Assembly (NCBI GenBank): GCA_031432545.1
Contig: JAVKGX010000006.1
Coordinates: 28,569-92,568, forward strand
Reading direction: 5' to 3'
DNA: 64,000 bases
Source: Armatimonadota bacterium
Lineage (GTDB): Bacteria > Sysuimicrobiota > Sysuimicrobiia > Sysuimicrobiales > Sysuimicrobiaceae
In this document: piece by piece, positions 27,272 to 35,208 of the stretch
How the letters are laid out: each line of letters opens with the position of its first letter
Numbering within the stretch: position 1 is the stretch's first letter
The notes under the pieces: model-generated
Told to the model about the DNA's origin: nothing
The model's database searches: none
What the model saw: only the letters and a program-made list of their open reading frames with translations
Translations under genes and position numbers: made by a program

Positions 27272-28645
27272 CTAGTGGACGCCGGTCGTCACAAGCGGCC
27301 GTCCAGCCTGCGCCAACCGGCGCGCGAGTTCGTCGCGCCCGCGCGCGAGCTGCGAGTCCACGCCGCGATCGAGATCCTCGAGGGTGAGCTCGACTTCGAC
27401 GTCGGGGCGCAGCCCGTTGCCTTCCAGCACCACGCCGCGCGAGGTTGTCATGCGCGCGATGGCGACGCTCAACCCGGCGCCGCCCGGCAGCGGGAAGGTG
27501 ATGCTGACCAGCACCGCCCCGGCCGTCCGCGTCCCGACGAGCGTCCCGCGGCCGTGCTCCTGCAGAGCTGCAGCCAGCAGTTCGCTGGCAGACGCCGTCC
27601 CGTCGTCCACCAGGACCACCAGGGGCGTAATCTGGTGGAGCACCGGACCAGTACGGGTCACCTGCGTCTGCCGTCCGTCGCGGCGGCTGTCCATGGTGTA
27701 GATGGGCAGCCCCGCCGGCAAGAGCATGTCGGCGACCCGGTTCAGCTCCGCCACGAACCCTCCGGGGTTGGAACGCAGGTCCAGCAGCATACCCCGCATG
27801 CCCTGCGCCTGCAGGTCCTCAATCGCACGGCGCACCAGGTTCGCCGACCCCTGCGTGAACTGCCCGAACCGTATGTAGCCGATGCCGCCTTCGAGCATCC
27901 GATGCTCGACGGCCGGGACGACGATCGGCTCGCGCACGATCAGGAACGACAGCGGCGTCGGCTGCCCGGGGCGCTGCACGACAACCGTCACCGGTGTGCC
28001 CTGCGGCCCGCGGATGCGGTTGGAGACGTCCTCCGTCGTCATGCCCTCCGTGCTCTGCCCGTCGATCGCGACGATCCGGTCGAACGGCCTCAGCCCCGAC
28101 CGCTCGGCCGGCGTGCCCGGGAACACCAGCTTGATGTAGAAGCGGCCGGCGCGCGGCATCAGCAGGATCCCGATCCCCGTGAACCCCGCCTGGTTCTGCT
28201 GCTGGCGGCGGCGCTCGGCGAGGCGCTCGGGCGTGATGAAGCCGGTGTGCGAATCGCCCATGCTCGCGGCCATCGCCTGCGCGGCGGCGTACTGGAGCTG
28301 GGTCTGGGTGACACGCCCGGCCGCGACCGCCAGCGCTTGATCGAACCGCGCCTGGAACTCGACCCGCGCACCGACCTCGTCCGTCGCCGCCAGGTCGGGC
28401 AGCGTGGCCGTGACGCCGGCCCTGGACAGCGCCTGCCGAAGCCCGCCCAACGCCGCCGCCAGAAGGCGGACCGGGTCGGGCCGATCGACGTGCTCGTTCT
28501 TGAGCAGGTCGAGGACCGCGAAGACCAACGAGGCGTCCGCGGCCGCTGCGGGTCGGATGCCACCCAGCCCCGTGGGGACGCTGGTCACGATCGCCAGCGA
28601 GAGAATCAGCGCGGCAAGGGCCCTGCGAGCACGGACACGGTGCAC
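27272..28645 (-). CDS. S41 family (C-terminal processing-like) peptidase with PDZ domain
   Basis: Secreted or periplasmic serine peptidase, 457 residues. Signal peptide at the N-terminus, helical region to about 150, PDZ domain about 150-240 (GFTGIGILLMPRAGRFYIK, GLRPFDRIVAIDG), then the S41 core (GGIGYIRFGQF, LLLDLRSNPGG) with nucleophile Ser in VDDGTASASELLAAAL. The position that normally supplies the general-base Lys (KTFGKG in CtpA) reads RTAGAVLV, so the classical Ser-Lys dyad is absent. Several GGAGG copies precede ATG 28645 and a TACAAT box lies at 28689-28694. Confidence 0.9.
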   Translation of the reverse strand: MHRVRARRALAALILSLAIVTSVPTGLGGIRPAAAADASLVFAVLDLLKNEHVDRPDPVRLLAAALGGLRQALSRAGVTATLPDLAATDEVGARVEFQARFDQALAVAAGRVTQTQLQYAAAQAMAASMGDSHTGFITPERLAERRRQQQNQAGFTGIGILLMPRAGRFYIKLVFPGTPAERSGLRPFDRIVAIDGQSTEGMTTEDVSNRIRGPQGTPVTVVVQRPGQPTPLSFLIVREPIVVPAVEHRMLEGGIGYIRFGQFTQGSANLVRRAIEDLQAQGMRGMLLDLRSNPGGFVAELNRVADMLLPAGLPIYTMDSRRDGRQTQVTRTGPVLHQITPLVVLVDDGTASASELLAAALQEHGRGTLVGTRTAGAVLVSITFPLPGGAGLSVAIARMTTSRGVVLEGNGLRPDVEVELTLEDLDRGVDSQLARGRDELARRLAQAGRPLVTTGVH

Positions 28646-28688
28646 GGCTCCTCCTCCTCGGGGGCTGGCGCCCCTAACTTCCTATGCG

Positions 28689-28694
28689 ATTGTA
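28689..28694 (-). promoter_or_regulatory. Candidate -10 box for the S41 peptidase gene
   Basis: TACAAT on the minus strand, about 44 bases before the start codon, in the 83-base gap after the SAM hydrolase gene. No clear -35 box. A short hairpin of the form GGGGC...GCCCC lies between it and the ribosome binding site. Confidence 0.4.
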
Positions 28695-28728
28695 ACGCTG
28701 TGGTGAGCGCGGCCGCTTGCGCCGCGTG

Positions 28729-29538
28729 TCATGGAATCGGCGCGTGCTCGGGCGCAGGCGAGATGCGGACGTCCGCGCCGGGGCCCGCACCGAGGCGCAC
28801 CGCCGCGCTGCCCTCGCGCACGGCGATCTCAACCAGGCCGTCGCTGCCGGAAAGGACGAGCAGGGCCCCCACCTCCGCCTGACCGTAGGTGTCCACCACC
28901 CGCGCGCGGTGCGTCCTTCCCTCGATCCGAACGTCCACGAAGCCCGGCAGACCGCGGATCCACTGGGCGGGGATGTTGGTCGCGAGGTTGCCGAACGGAT
29001 CCGCGGCGATGACCTCGCCGGCGATCTCCTCACCGACCAGGCGGGGCGGACCCCAGAGCCGGTCCACCGGATCTCCGACCTCCGGGCCCACGGCGTCGAA
29101 CGGGAACCCCAACGCCAGCCAGCGCGCGCAGACCGCGAAGATGTCACGTCCGTGGAAGGTCGCGCAGACCTCGGGTCGGCGCAGGTCCGGGTGCATGATC
29201 TCGCGCGCCCGGGGTGAGCCGGCGGCCCGCGCAGCAAGCATCAGCAGCCCGTTGTCCGGGCCCACGAACAAGAACCCCCCGGAGCGTACGGCCAGCGCGC
29301 GACGCTCGGTCCCCACGCCGGGGTCGACGACCGCCACGTGCACCGTCCCCGCGGGGAAAGCACCGGATGCCGCGTACAGGGCGTATGCGCCGTGGCGTAC
29401 GTCGTGCCGTCGGATGCCGTGGGTGATGTCGACCACCCGCAGGCCGGACCCCGGCGCGGGGGCGAGGATCACGCCCCGCATCTGCGCCGGGTAGGCGCTG
29501 TCGGCGCCGAAGTCGGTGAGCAGCGTGACGATCCGCAT
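28729..29538 (-). CDS. S-adenosyl-L-methionine hydroxide adenosyltransferase (SAM hydrolase, DUF62)
   Basis: Hydrolyses S-adenosylmethionine to adenosine and methionine, 269 residues. The two-domain layout is intact: N-terminal IVTLLTDFGADSAYPAQMRG with the nucleotide-binding Asp, VDITHGIRRHDVRHGAYAL, VVDPGVGTERRALAV and FVGPDNGLL; C-terminal beta-barrel beginning near GEVIAADPFGNLATNI. ATG 29538 starts the family N-terminus exactly. The gene is preceded by a strong hairpin and stands before the S41 peptidase. Its physiological role in other bacteria is SAM pool control. Confidence 0.93.
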   Translation of the reverse strand: MRIVTLLTDFGADSAYPAQMRGVILAPAPGSGLRVVDITHGIRRHDVRHGAYALYAASGAFPAGTVHVAVVDPGVGTERRALAVRSGGFLFVGPDNGLLMLAARAAGSPRAREIMHPDLRRPEVCATFHGRDIFAVCARWLALGFPFDAVGPEVGDPVDRLWGPPRLVGEEIAGEVIAADPFGNLATNIPAQWIRGLPGFVDVRIEGRTHRARVVDTYGQAEVGALLVLSGSDGLVEIAVREGSAAVRLGAGPGADVRISPAPEHAPIP

Positions 29539-29580
29539 CGTGCCGCGTGGACGGAGCGGTGGGCTTTCGGGAATGACAGG

Positions 29581-29605
29581 AGGGGATCCGCCCCGCGGAT
29601 CCCCT
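29581..29605 (-). terminator. Perfect 10-bp hairpin between small secreted gene and SAM hydrolase
   Basis: AGGGGATCCG and CGGATCCCCT form a perfect 10-base-pair stem with a 5-base loop, 34 bases after the stop of the small secreted protein gene at 29639. There is no U-run on either strand, so it is a candidate intrinsic-like or Rho-assisted terminator, or an mRNA 3'-end stabiliser. Confidence 0.55.
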
Positions 29606-29638
29606 CGCACAGACGGTCCGTCCGATCGGGACCGCTCC

Positions 29639-29863
29639 CTACTGGCCTTGCTGCTGGCGGACGACGCGCGACGCCTCCGCGTAGGAGATCCACTGCCCGG
29701 TCTGCTGGAAGACCAACCAGCGGAGGTAACCGGGCAGCGACATGAAGTTCGCCTCCGGCGAGAACGGCCTGAGGTTGGCGACGTTCGGATACTCCTGGCC
29801 GAACGCCGGCGCCACGGACACCGCCAGGATCAGGGTCACGAGCGTCAGCAGACGCACAGGCAT
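29639..29863 (-). CDS. Small secreted protein of unknown function
   Basis: 74 residues from ATG 29863. A clear signal peptide (PVRLLTLVTLILAVSVAPAFGQ) is followed by a mature peptide of about 51 residues with several aromatic residues and a polar C-terminus (ASRVVRQQQGQ). GGAGGTG directly precedes the ATG, spaced closer than usual. It is not recognised as any family. It is followed by a strong hairpin and appears to be its own transcription unit. Real coding is supported by the signal peptide and position, but not by any known homologue. Confidence 0.6.
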   Translation of the reverse strand: MPVRLLTLVTLILAVSVAPAFGQEYPNVANLRPFSPEANFMSLPGYLRWLVFQQTGQWISYAEASRVVRQQQGQ

Positions 29864-29991
29864 CACCTCCGGATCATGGAATCGGCAGGCCGGGTGCCGG
29901 CGGGCGTCCGGCGGCCCCGTCGTGGCCTCCATCTTCCCACAATTACGAAGAGAGCGGTGAGCCGGTTCCGTCCTGTGCGACGCGCAAGCCG

Positions 29992-30021
29992 TTGGCGTCG
30001 ATCTGCGATGGGCGGTATCCT
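29992..30021 (+). promoter_or_regulatory. Promoter of the YggT gene
   Basis: TTGGCG (29992-29997) and TATCCT (30016-30021) separated by 18 bases, 24 bases before ATG 30046, with a GGGAG ribosome binding site in between. Confidence 0.45.
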
Positions 30022-30045
30022 CATCGCGGGAGCGGACGAGCCGTC

Positions 30046-30321
30046 ATGAACGAACTCATCTTCCTCGTCGACCGCGCGTTCTACGTGTACAACCTCGTTC
30101 TCCTGGCCCGCGTCCTCATGAGCTGGCTTCCCGGCGTCGATTCGCGCAATCCGATCGTGCAGTTGCTGGTGCGCCTGACCGATCCCGTCCTCGAACCCCT
30201 GCGCCGCGTGATCCCGCCGGTCGCGATGATCGACATCTCTCCGATCGTGGCGTTGGTGCTGCTGGAGGTGGTGCGGCGCCTGGTCCTGGGGACCCTGATC
30301 GCCGCGGTGTCGGGCTTGTAG
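30046..30321 (+). CDS. YggT family membrane protein
   Basis: 91 residues with two hydrophobic segments separated by the family loop SWLPGVDSRNPIVQLLVRLTDPVLEPLRRVIPP (shown by its key residues: SWLP, RNP, LTDPVLEPLRR). This is the YggT/YlmG pattern, an inner-membrane protein linked in other organisms to cell-envelope or division functions and osmotic response. No division genes surround it here. ATG 30046 is chosen because GGGAG lies upstream and the family N-terminus starts there. Confidence 0.88.
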   Translation: MNELIFLVDRAFYVYNLVLLARVLMSWLPGVDSRNPIVQLLVRLTDPVLEPLRRVIPPVAMIDISPIVALVLLEVVRRLVLGTLIAAVSGL

Positions 30322-30325
30322 GGGG

Positions 30326-31225
30326 TCAGCCGACGAGCAACCGCAGTACGGCGGTGACCGTCACGAAACTGGCCGCGGTGGTTGCAAAGACCGCGCTCGC
30401 CACGAACGCGGGCCGGCACCGAAACTCCGCGGCGAAGAGGAACGCGTTCACGGCGGCCGGCATCGCGCTCTGCACGATCGCGACGCTGCGGGCGAGGCCG
30501 GTCAGGTTCATGGCGGCCGCCACCCCGATCGCCATCAGCGGCGCGACGCCCAGCCGCAGGATGCCCACGGCGAGCAGCTCGGGAGAGTATCGGACGCTTT
30601 CTGCCTGCGAGAGCTGGATCCCGAGGGTGACGAGCAGCAGCGGGATCGCACCAGCGCCCAGCACGGCGACCGAACGCGCCAAAGCGTCCGGCAACGTCCA
30701 ACCCGCGGCCGACGCCAGTCCTGCGCCGACCGACGCGTACAGGAGCGGCAGCCGCAGCACGCTTCCCACGGCCCGTCGAAGACCACCGGCGACACCCCAC
30801 GCCGCGATGAGCCCGCCCAGGATGGCGCCCGCGGTCGCGTTGGCGACGAAGACGAAGACCGCCAACCGAAAGCCCTGCTCGCCGAAGGCGAACAGGCAGA
30901 CGGGCAAGCCATAGTTGCCGGCATTGTACATCACCACCGGAAGCAAGAAACTCGACCGCTCCGCTCCCCGCAGCCGCAACGCAGCTGCCGTGCCCAGACC
31001 CACGATCAGCAGCAAGAGCAGGTGCACGAGTGCGAACGCGATCAGGGCCCTGCCGTCGCCCTCGCCCCAGGGATACCTGAGCAGCGAGTCCAGGACGAGT
31101 GCCGGCGTGAACAGGTACATCGCGACGGACGAGAGCGACGACACCTCGACGGCGCGCCGCTTCCCGAGCGCGAACCCCGCCCCGATCAGCAGGAGGACGG
31201 GCGCGATGACGTTGACGAGAAACAT
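30326..31225 (-). CDS. AEC family (auxin efflux carrier) transporter
   Basis: Membrane transporter, 299 residues with about ten hydrophobic spans. Typical elements are LLIGAGFALGKRR at the N-terminus, the MYNAGNYGLPVCLFAFGEQG motif (asparagine/glycine in the broken helix) about residue 98, and PAAVNAFLFAAEF near 255. AEC members export or take up carboxylates such as malate or malonate, or auxin-like acids. Substrate is unknown. It ends four bases from the convergent YggT gene. Confidence 0.9.
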   Translation of the reverse strand: MFLVNVIAPVLLLIGAGFALGKRRAVEVSSLSSVAMYLFTPALVLDSLLRYPWGEGDGRALIAFALVHLLLLLIVGLGTAAALRLRGAERSSFLLPVVMYNAGNYGLPVCLFAFGEQGFRLAVFVFVANATAGAILGGLIAAWGVAGGLRRAVGSVLRLPLLYASVGAGLASAAGWTLPDALARSVAVLGAGAIPLLLVTLGIQLSQAESVRYSPELLAVGILRLGVAPLMAIGVAAAMNLTGLARSVAIVQSAMPAAVNAFLFAAEFRCRPAFVASAVFATTAASFVTVTAVLRLLVG

Positions 31226-31297
31226 GTGCCGGCAGACCGCCGAAGGCCGTCGGCCCTGGTCCGCAGCAGGCCCGCGGCGGCGACGGAGCGTATCCCG

Positions 31298-31759
31298 CTA
31301 TCTCGGCGCAGCGACCTTTTTCTTCCGGGCCTTGGCGCGACCGGACTTGCCGTCGGGGCTGGGCAGTTCCTCTTCCCAGGTGATGATGCTGTGGAAGTAG
31401 ACGCGATCGCCCTCGTCGAGGCCGCGGGTGACTTCCGTGATGTGTACGTTCTTAGCACCGAACTCCCGCAGGGCGTACTCCACCGCCTCCTCCGGCTTGG
31501 CGTCATCCCCGCAGGTGTAGATGTCCAAGGCGACGTAACCGGTCTCCGGCCAGGTGTGGACCGACAGGTGGGACTCGGAGATCACGACCACGCCGCTCAC
31601 GCCCACGGGGGTGAACCGATGGAAGGAGATCGCCCAGATCTGGACCTCGGCGACCTGGGCCGCCCGGGTGAGGATCTGCTCGACGCGTTCCACCTTGCTG
31701 ATGACGTCGGGGTCGCAACCCGACGCCTCGACGATGTAGTGGTGTCCCACCGTGTCCAT
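31298..31759 (-). CDS. speH: S-adenosylmethionine decarboxylase proenzyme (prokaryotic class 1b type)
   Basis: Makes decarboxylated SAM for spermidine synthesis, 153 residues. The self-cleavage site is ESHLSVHTWPE, with the Ser that becomes the pyruvoyl group; CGDD supplies the proton-donor Cys. The C-terminal tail is longer than usual and basic (KSGRAKARKKK), a possible nucleic-acid or membrane contact. ATG 31759 begins the family-like sequence; reading further upstream gives a non-family arginine-rich stretch. No spermidine synthase gene is visible in this window. The 160-base gap upstream holds no other recognised feature. Confidence 0.94.
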   Translation of the reverse strand: MDTVGHHYIVEASGCDPDVISKVERVEQILTRAAQVAEVQIWAISFHRFTPVGVSGVVVISESHLSVHTWPETGYVALDIYTCGDDAKPEEAVEYALREFGAKNVHITEVTRGLDEGDRVYFHSIITWEEELPSPDGKSGRAKARKKKVAAPR

Positions 31760-31920
31760 CGGCGGCCCCCGGTTTTCGCGTTCGCGCGCGTGATCTCGAC
31801 CCCCAAACAGACGCATCCCCAGGCGCAGACGCCGCGCCCAGGGACCGTATGGAATCAACAGTCATGCTACGGGCAATCGGCAGGGCAGGTCAAGGTCCGC
31901 TCGGGCCGGTCGATTCGTCG

Positions 31921-32379
31921 CTAGGGAAACAGCCGGCGCCACCCGGCCACCGCGCCGGTCGAGGCGAGGGTCACTGCGATCCCGGCGAGCACTACGCCCG
32001 CGGCGACGGCCAGCCAGGACTTTGCGCGCGGCAGGCCGAGCAGCCAGGCGGCCAGGGTCCCGGAGTACGCGCCCGTGCCCGGCAGCGGCACGGCGACGAA
32101 CAGCGTCAGCCCCAGCAGCTGGTAGCGCTCCACGTAGGATCTGCCCCTCTCGCGGACGCGCTCCACCTGCCGCCGGACCCACCCGATACGGGAGAACCAG
32201 CGCTCGTAGAACCACTCCAGCGCGAACCACCCCGGGACGATGACGAGCAGGTTGACGACCGTGCAGACGAAGAAGACCTCGAGCGGGGCAAACCCGCGGG
32301 CGATCCCCAGCGGGATCGAACCCCGCAGCTCGATCCACGGGACCAGGCTGAGCGAGGCGATCCACAGCAACTGCGTCAC
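31921..32379 (-). CDS. Small multi-drug export family membrane protein (COG2426)
   Basis: 152 residues with four or so membrane segments. The start (LVPWIELRGSIPLGIARG) is diagnostic of the small multidrug export protein family (PF06695); FVAVPLPGTGAYSGTLAAWLLGL near residue 95 is the second conserved loop. Despite the family name a transport role is poorly established. Its ATG overlaps the stop of the thioesterase gene (ATGA). Confidence 0.85.
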   Translation of the reverse strand: MTQLLWIASLSLVPWIELRGSIPLGIARGFAPLEVFFVCTVVNLLVIVPGWFALEWFYERWFSRIGWVRRQVERVRERGRSYVERYQLLGLTLFVAVPLPGTGAYSGTLAAWLLGLPRAKSWLAVAAGVVLAGIAVTLASTGAVAGWRRLFP

Positions 32380-33335
32380 CGGGCCGCCGCCAGCCGCGCC
32401 GCGCGCACCTGCCGGCGGGCGGATGCTTCCTCCCAGCGCCGGCGCTCCTCGGGGGTCTGGGGTTCGTAGGGCGGCAGCGGCTGGGGCCGGCCTTCGAAGT
32501 CCATGTGGACCATCGTCACGAACGTACTGCAGGTGTGGGCGATCTCGCCGGTAAGCGGGTTCTCGGAGAGCACGCGCACGCCGATCTCCATCGAGGTCCG
32601 GCCGACGGCGTTGAGGGCCGCCCGGTAGTGCACGATCTCACCGACGCGGATGGGGTGGACGAAGTCCAGCGCGTCCACCGATGCGGTCACCACCGGGCCG
32701 CGGGCGTACCGCAGCGCGACGATGGACGCGACCTGGTCGAGATCCATCATCACGCTGCCCGCAAACATCAGATTCCCGGCGATGGCGTCTTCCGGGAACA
32801 CGATCCGGCACACCTCCAGGAAGTGGCGTGTGGGCCTGTCGCCCTCCTCCGGCGGTCTGCGGTGCGCCGCGATACGCGACGACCGCCGTTCGCGCCGCTG
32901 CTTGGCCAGCGCGTGCATCCGCTCTTCCTCGTCGCCCTCGGGCACGATGCGCACGCCCACCGGCCGCGGGCGGCCGCCCTCGTCCACGGCCACGAACGCC
33001 AGGTGGGCGGTCGTCGTCCGGTGCCGCTGGCCGGTGGTGGGCATCTCGGCGTGCACGACGACGTCGACTTCCATGGACGACCGGCCGACGTCGGTGACCA
33101 CGGCGTCCAGCGTCACGATGTCACTGAGCAGCACCGGATGTAGGAAGTCCAAGTCGTCCATGGCCCCGAGCACGACCATCCCTCGGCTCAGCCGCGATGC
33201 CGCAAGCGTGCCGGCAGTTGCGATCCACGCCATCATCCGCCCACCGTACAGCGAGCCCCGGACGTTGATGTGCTCGGGGAAGACGATCTGGACCATCTCG
33301 GCGCGCGTCTGGGCGATGTTTACGGTCCGGGACAT
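32376..33335 (-). CDS. Tandem hotdog-domain acyl-CoA thioesterase
   Basis: 319 residues with two hotdog domains: domain 1 about residues 5-120 (FPEHINVRGSLYGGRMMAWI) and domain 2 about 170-285 (FPEDAIAGNLMFAGSVMMDLDQVASI), each followed by an acotA-type DFxHPxxxG strand (DDLDFLHPV, DALDFVHPI). Like eukaryotic ACOT7 and some bacterial homologues. In domain 1 the usual catalytic Asn/Asp helix reads MMAWIATAG; in domain 2 it reads MMDLDQVAS, so the second domain probably carries the active Asp. Translationally coupled to the downstream membrane protein. Chain length specificity is unknown. Confidence 0.9.
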   Translation of the reverse strand: MSRTVNIAQTRAEMVQIVFPEHINVRGSLYGGRMMAWIATAGTLAASRLSRGMVVLGAMDDLDFLHPVLLSDIVTLDAVVTDVGRSSMEVDVVVHAEMPTTGQRHRTTTAHLAFVAVDEGGRPRPVGVRIVPEGDEEERMHALAKQRRERRSSRIAAHRRPPEEGDRPTRHFLEVCRIVFPEDAIAGNLMFAGSVMMDLDQVASIVALRYARGPVVTASVDALDFVHPIRVGEIVHYRAALNAVGRTSMEIGVRVLSENPLTGEIAHTCSTFVTMVHMDFEGRPQPLPPYEPQTPEERRRWEEASARRQVRAARLAAAR

Positions 33336-33380
33336 GCAACCTCCCCGGTCGACGGTCGGCAGACGGTCGGTGACGGCCCG

Positions 33381-35159
33381 CTATTGGCTGTCGAGCCTGG
33401 GTGCCGTGCCTTCCACCGTCTGTTCGATCCGCACCCAGCCACGGTACCAGGACGTGATCGGCAGGCGGCGGTCGCGCCCGAGGGCCTTCGGCGTGATCTT
33501 GATCCCGGGCGGGGCCTGGCGGCGCTTGTACTCGCTGCGGTCGACCATCCTCACGACCCTGGCCACCGTATTTGCGTCGAACCCCGCGCGCACGATTTCC
33601 TCGGGCGGCACGTCGTGTTCCACGTAGCGTTCCAGGATCGGATCGAGGACGTCATACGGCGGGAGGGTGTCCTGGTCGGTCTGGTTCGGCCGGAGTTCGG
33701 CGGTCGGAGCCCGGGTCAGCACACCCTCGGGGATCACCCGCCCGCGCGCGTTGCGGTGGCGCGCGAGCGCATACACCAGCGTCTTCGGAACGTCCTTCAG
33801 AACCGCAAACCCCCCCGCCATGTCGCCGTACAGCGTCGCGTAGCCCACGCTCAGCTCGCTCTTGTTGCCGGTGGTGAGCACGATGCCGCCGAACTTGTTC
33901 GTCAGCGCCATCAACAGGTTGCCGCGGATCCGTGCTTGGATGTTTTCCTCGGTGACGTCCTCCGCCGTCCCGGCGAACGTGTCCTGCAGTGCCCGGAGGT
34001 ATGCTTCGAAGATGCCGCCGATGGGGATCGTGATGGTCCGCATACCCAGGGCGCGGGCAAGCTCTTCGGCGAACCGCACGCTGTCGGGCGATGTGTACGC
34101 CGATGGCATCACCACGCCGGTCACGGCCTCGGGCCCCAACGCGTCGGCGGCGATCGTCGCGGCCAGCGATGAGTCGACCCCGCCCGACAACCCGACGAAC
34201 ACCCGCCCAAATCCATTCTTGCGGACGTAGTCGCGGGTCCCGAGCACGAGCGCCCTGTACACCTCGTCCAGGTCCGCCAACGGCTCGTGCACGACGGGCT
34301 CCACCGCGGGTTGCGCGGGGCGATTGGGCTGCGGAACCGCGACGACCGGCGTCAGGTGCCCCGCGTCGGGGACGAACCGGTCACTCTCGTCGAAGGCGGT
34401 GCGCCGCGCGCGCCCGCGACGTGCGGCGGCGACGTCGATGTCACAGAGGATGAGGGCTTCCTCGAACTGGGGGCCGCGCACCAGCAGCCTGCCCTGGGCG
34501 TCGAACACCACACTCGCACCGTCGAAGACCAGTTCGTCCTGGCCGCCGACCATGTTCAGGTAGCAGACCACCACGCCGCAGTCCCGCGCGCGTGTGCGCA
34601 ACATCTCCTCCCGCTCCCGCCACTTGCCGCGGTGATACGGGGACCCGTTGATGTTGAACACCACCAGCGCGCCCGCCCTGGCCTGCAGCGCGCACGGGCC
34701 GTCGGGGAACCAGATGTCCTCGCAGATGTTGACGCCGACGGGAACGCGGCCCAGGTGGAACACCGGAGCCACCTCCCCCGGGGCGAAGTAGCGCTTCTCG
34801 TCGAAGACGCCGTAGTTGGGCAGCAGCCGCTTGTGGTAGACGCCCGCGATGCGCCCTTCCGCGCAGACCGCAGCCGCGTTGTAGAGGTGGTTCCGCCGGT
34901 CCGCGAACCCGACCACGGCGACGACGTCGCGGGCGTGCCGCGCGATCTCCTGCATGGCACGCAGGTTGGCCTCGACGAAGTCGGGCTTCAGCAGCAGGTC
35001 CTCGGGCGGGTAGCCGGTGACCGCGAGTTCGGGGAACAGGACGACGTGCGCGCCCGCGGACCGGGCGTGCCCGATCCGTTCGACGATCCGGCGGGTGTTG
35101 CCCTCCAGGTCGCCGACGACCGGGTTGATCTGGGCCATCGCGACGCGCAGCGTCCTCAT
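33381..35159 (-). CDS. nadE: Glutamine-hydrolysing NAD(+) synthase
   Basis: Final step of NAD synthesis, 592 residues. The N-terminal nitrilase-type glutaminase (1-260) has the triad Glu in FPELAVTGYPPEDLL, Lys in YHKRLLPNYGVFDE and Cys in NICEDIWFP. The C-terminal synthetase (about 300-592) has the PP-loop VGLSGGVDSSLAATIA and the TGNKSELSVGYATLYGDMAGG signature. ATG 35159 is chosen with AGGGG upstream. Length and domain order are standard for the two-domain enzyme. Confidence 0.96.
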   Translation of the reverse strand: MRTLRVAMAQINPVVGDLEGNTRRIVERIGHARSAGAHVVLFPELAVTGYPPEDLLLKPDFVEANLRAMQEIARHARDVVAVVGFADRRNHLYNAAAVCAEGRIAGVYHKRLLPNYGVFDEKRYFAPGEVAPVFHLGRVPVGVNICEDIWFPDGPCALQARAGALVVFNINGSPYHRGKWREREEMLRTRARDCGVVVCYLNMVGGQDELVFDGASVVFDAQGRLLVRGPQFEEALILCDIDVAAARRGRARRTAFDESDRFVPDAGHLTPVVAVPQPNRPAQPAVEPVVHEPLADLDEVYRALVLGTRDYVRKNGFGRVFVGLSGGVDSSLAATIAADALGPEAVTGVVMPSAYTSPDSVRFAEELARALGMRTITIPIGGIFEAYLRALQDTFAGTAEDVTEENIQARIRGNLLMALTNKFGGIVLTTGNKSELSVGYATLYGDMAGGFAVLKDVPKTLVYALARHRNARGRVIPEGVLTRAPTAELRPNQTDQDTLPPYDVLDPILERYVEHDVPPEEIVRAGFDANTVARVVRMVDRSEYKRRQAPPGIKITPKALGRDRRLPITSWYRGWVRIEQTVEGTAPRLDSQ

Positions 35160-35208
35160 CCCCCTAGACAATACAAAGGCCCAGGGTCGGGGGCCAGAGC
35201 GGCGGGCC

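Noticed and set aside
26309-28882. Very long rightward open frame opposite TldD and the S41 peptidase (over 850 codons)
   Set aside because: Product is rich in Arg, His, Gln and Pro with no recognisable domain; it is the antisense shadow of two well-supported genes, an effect of high GC.
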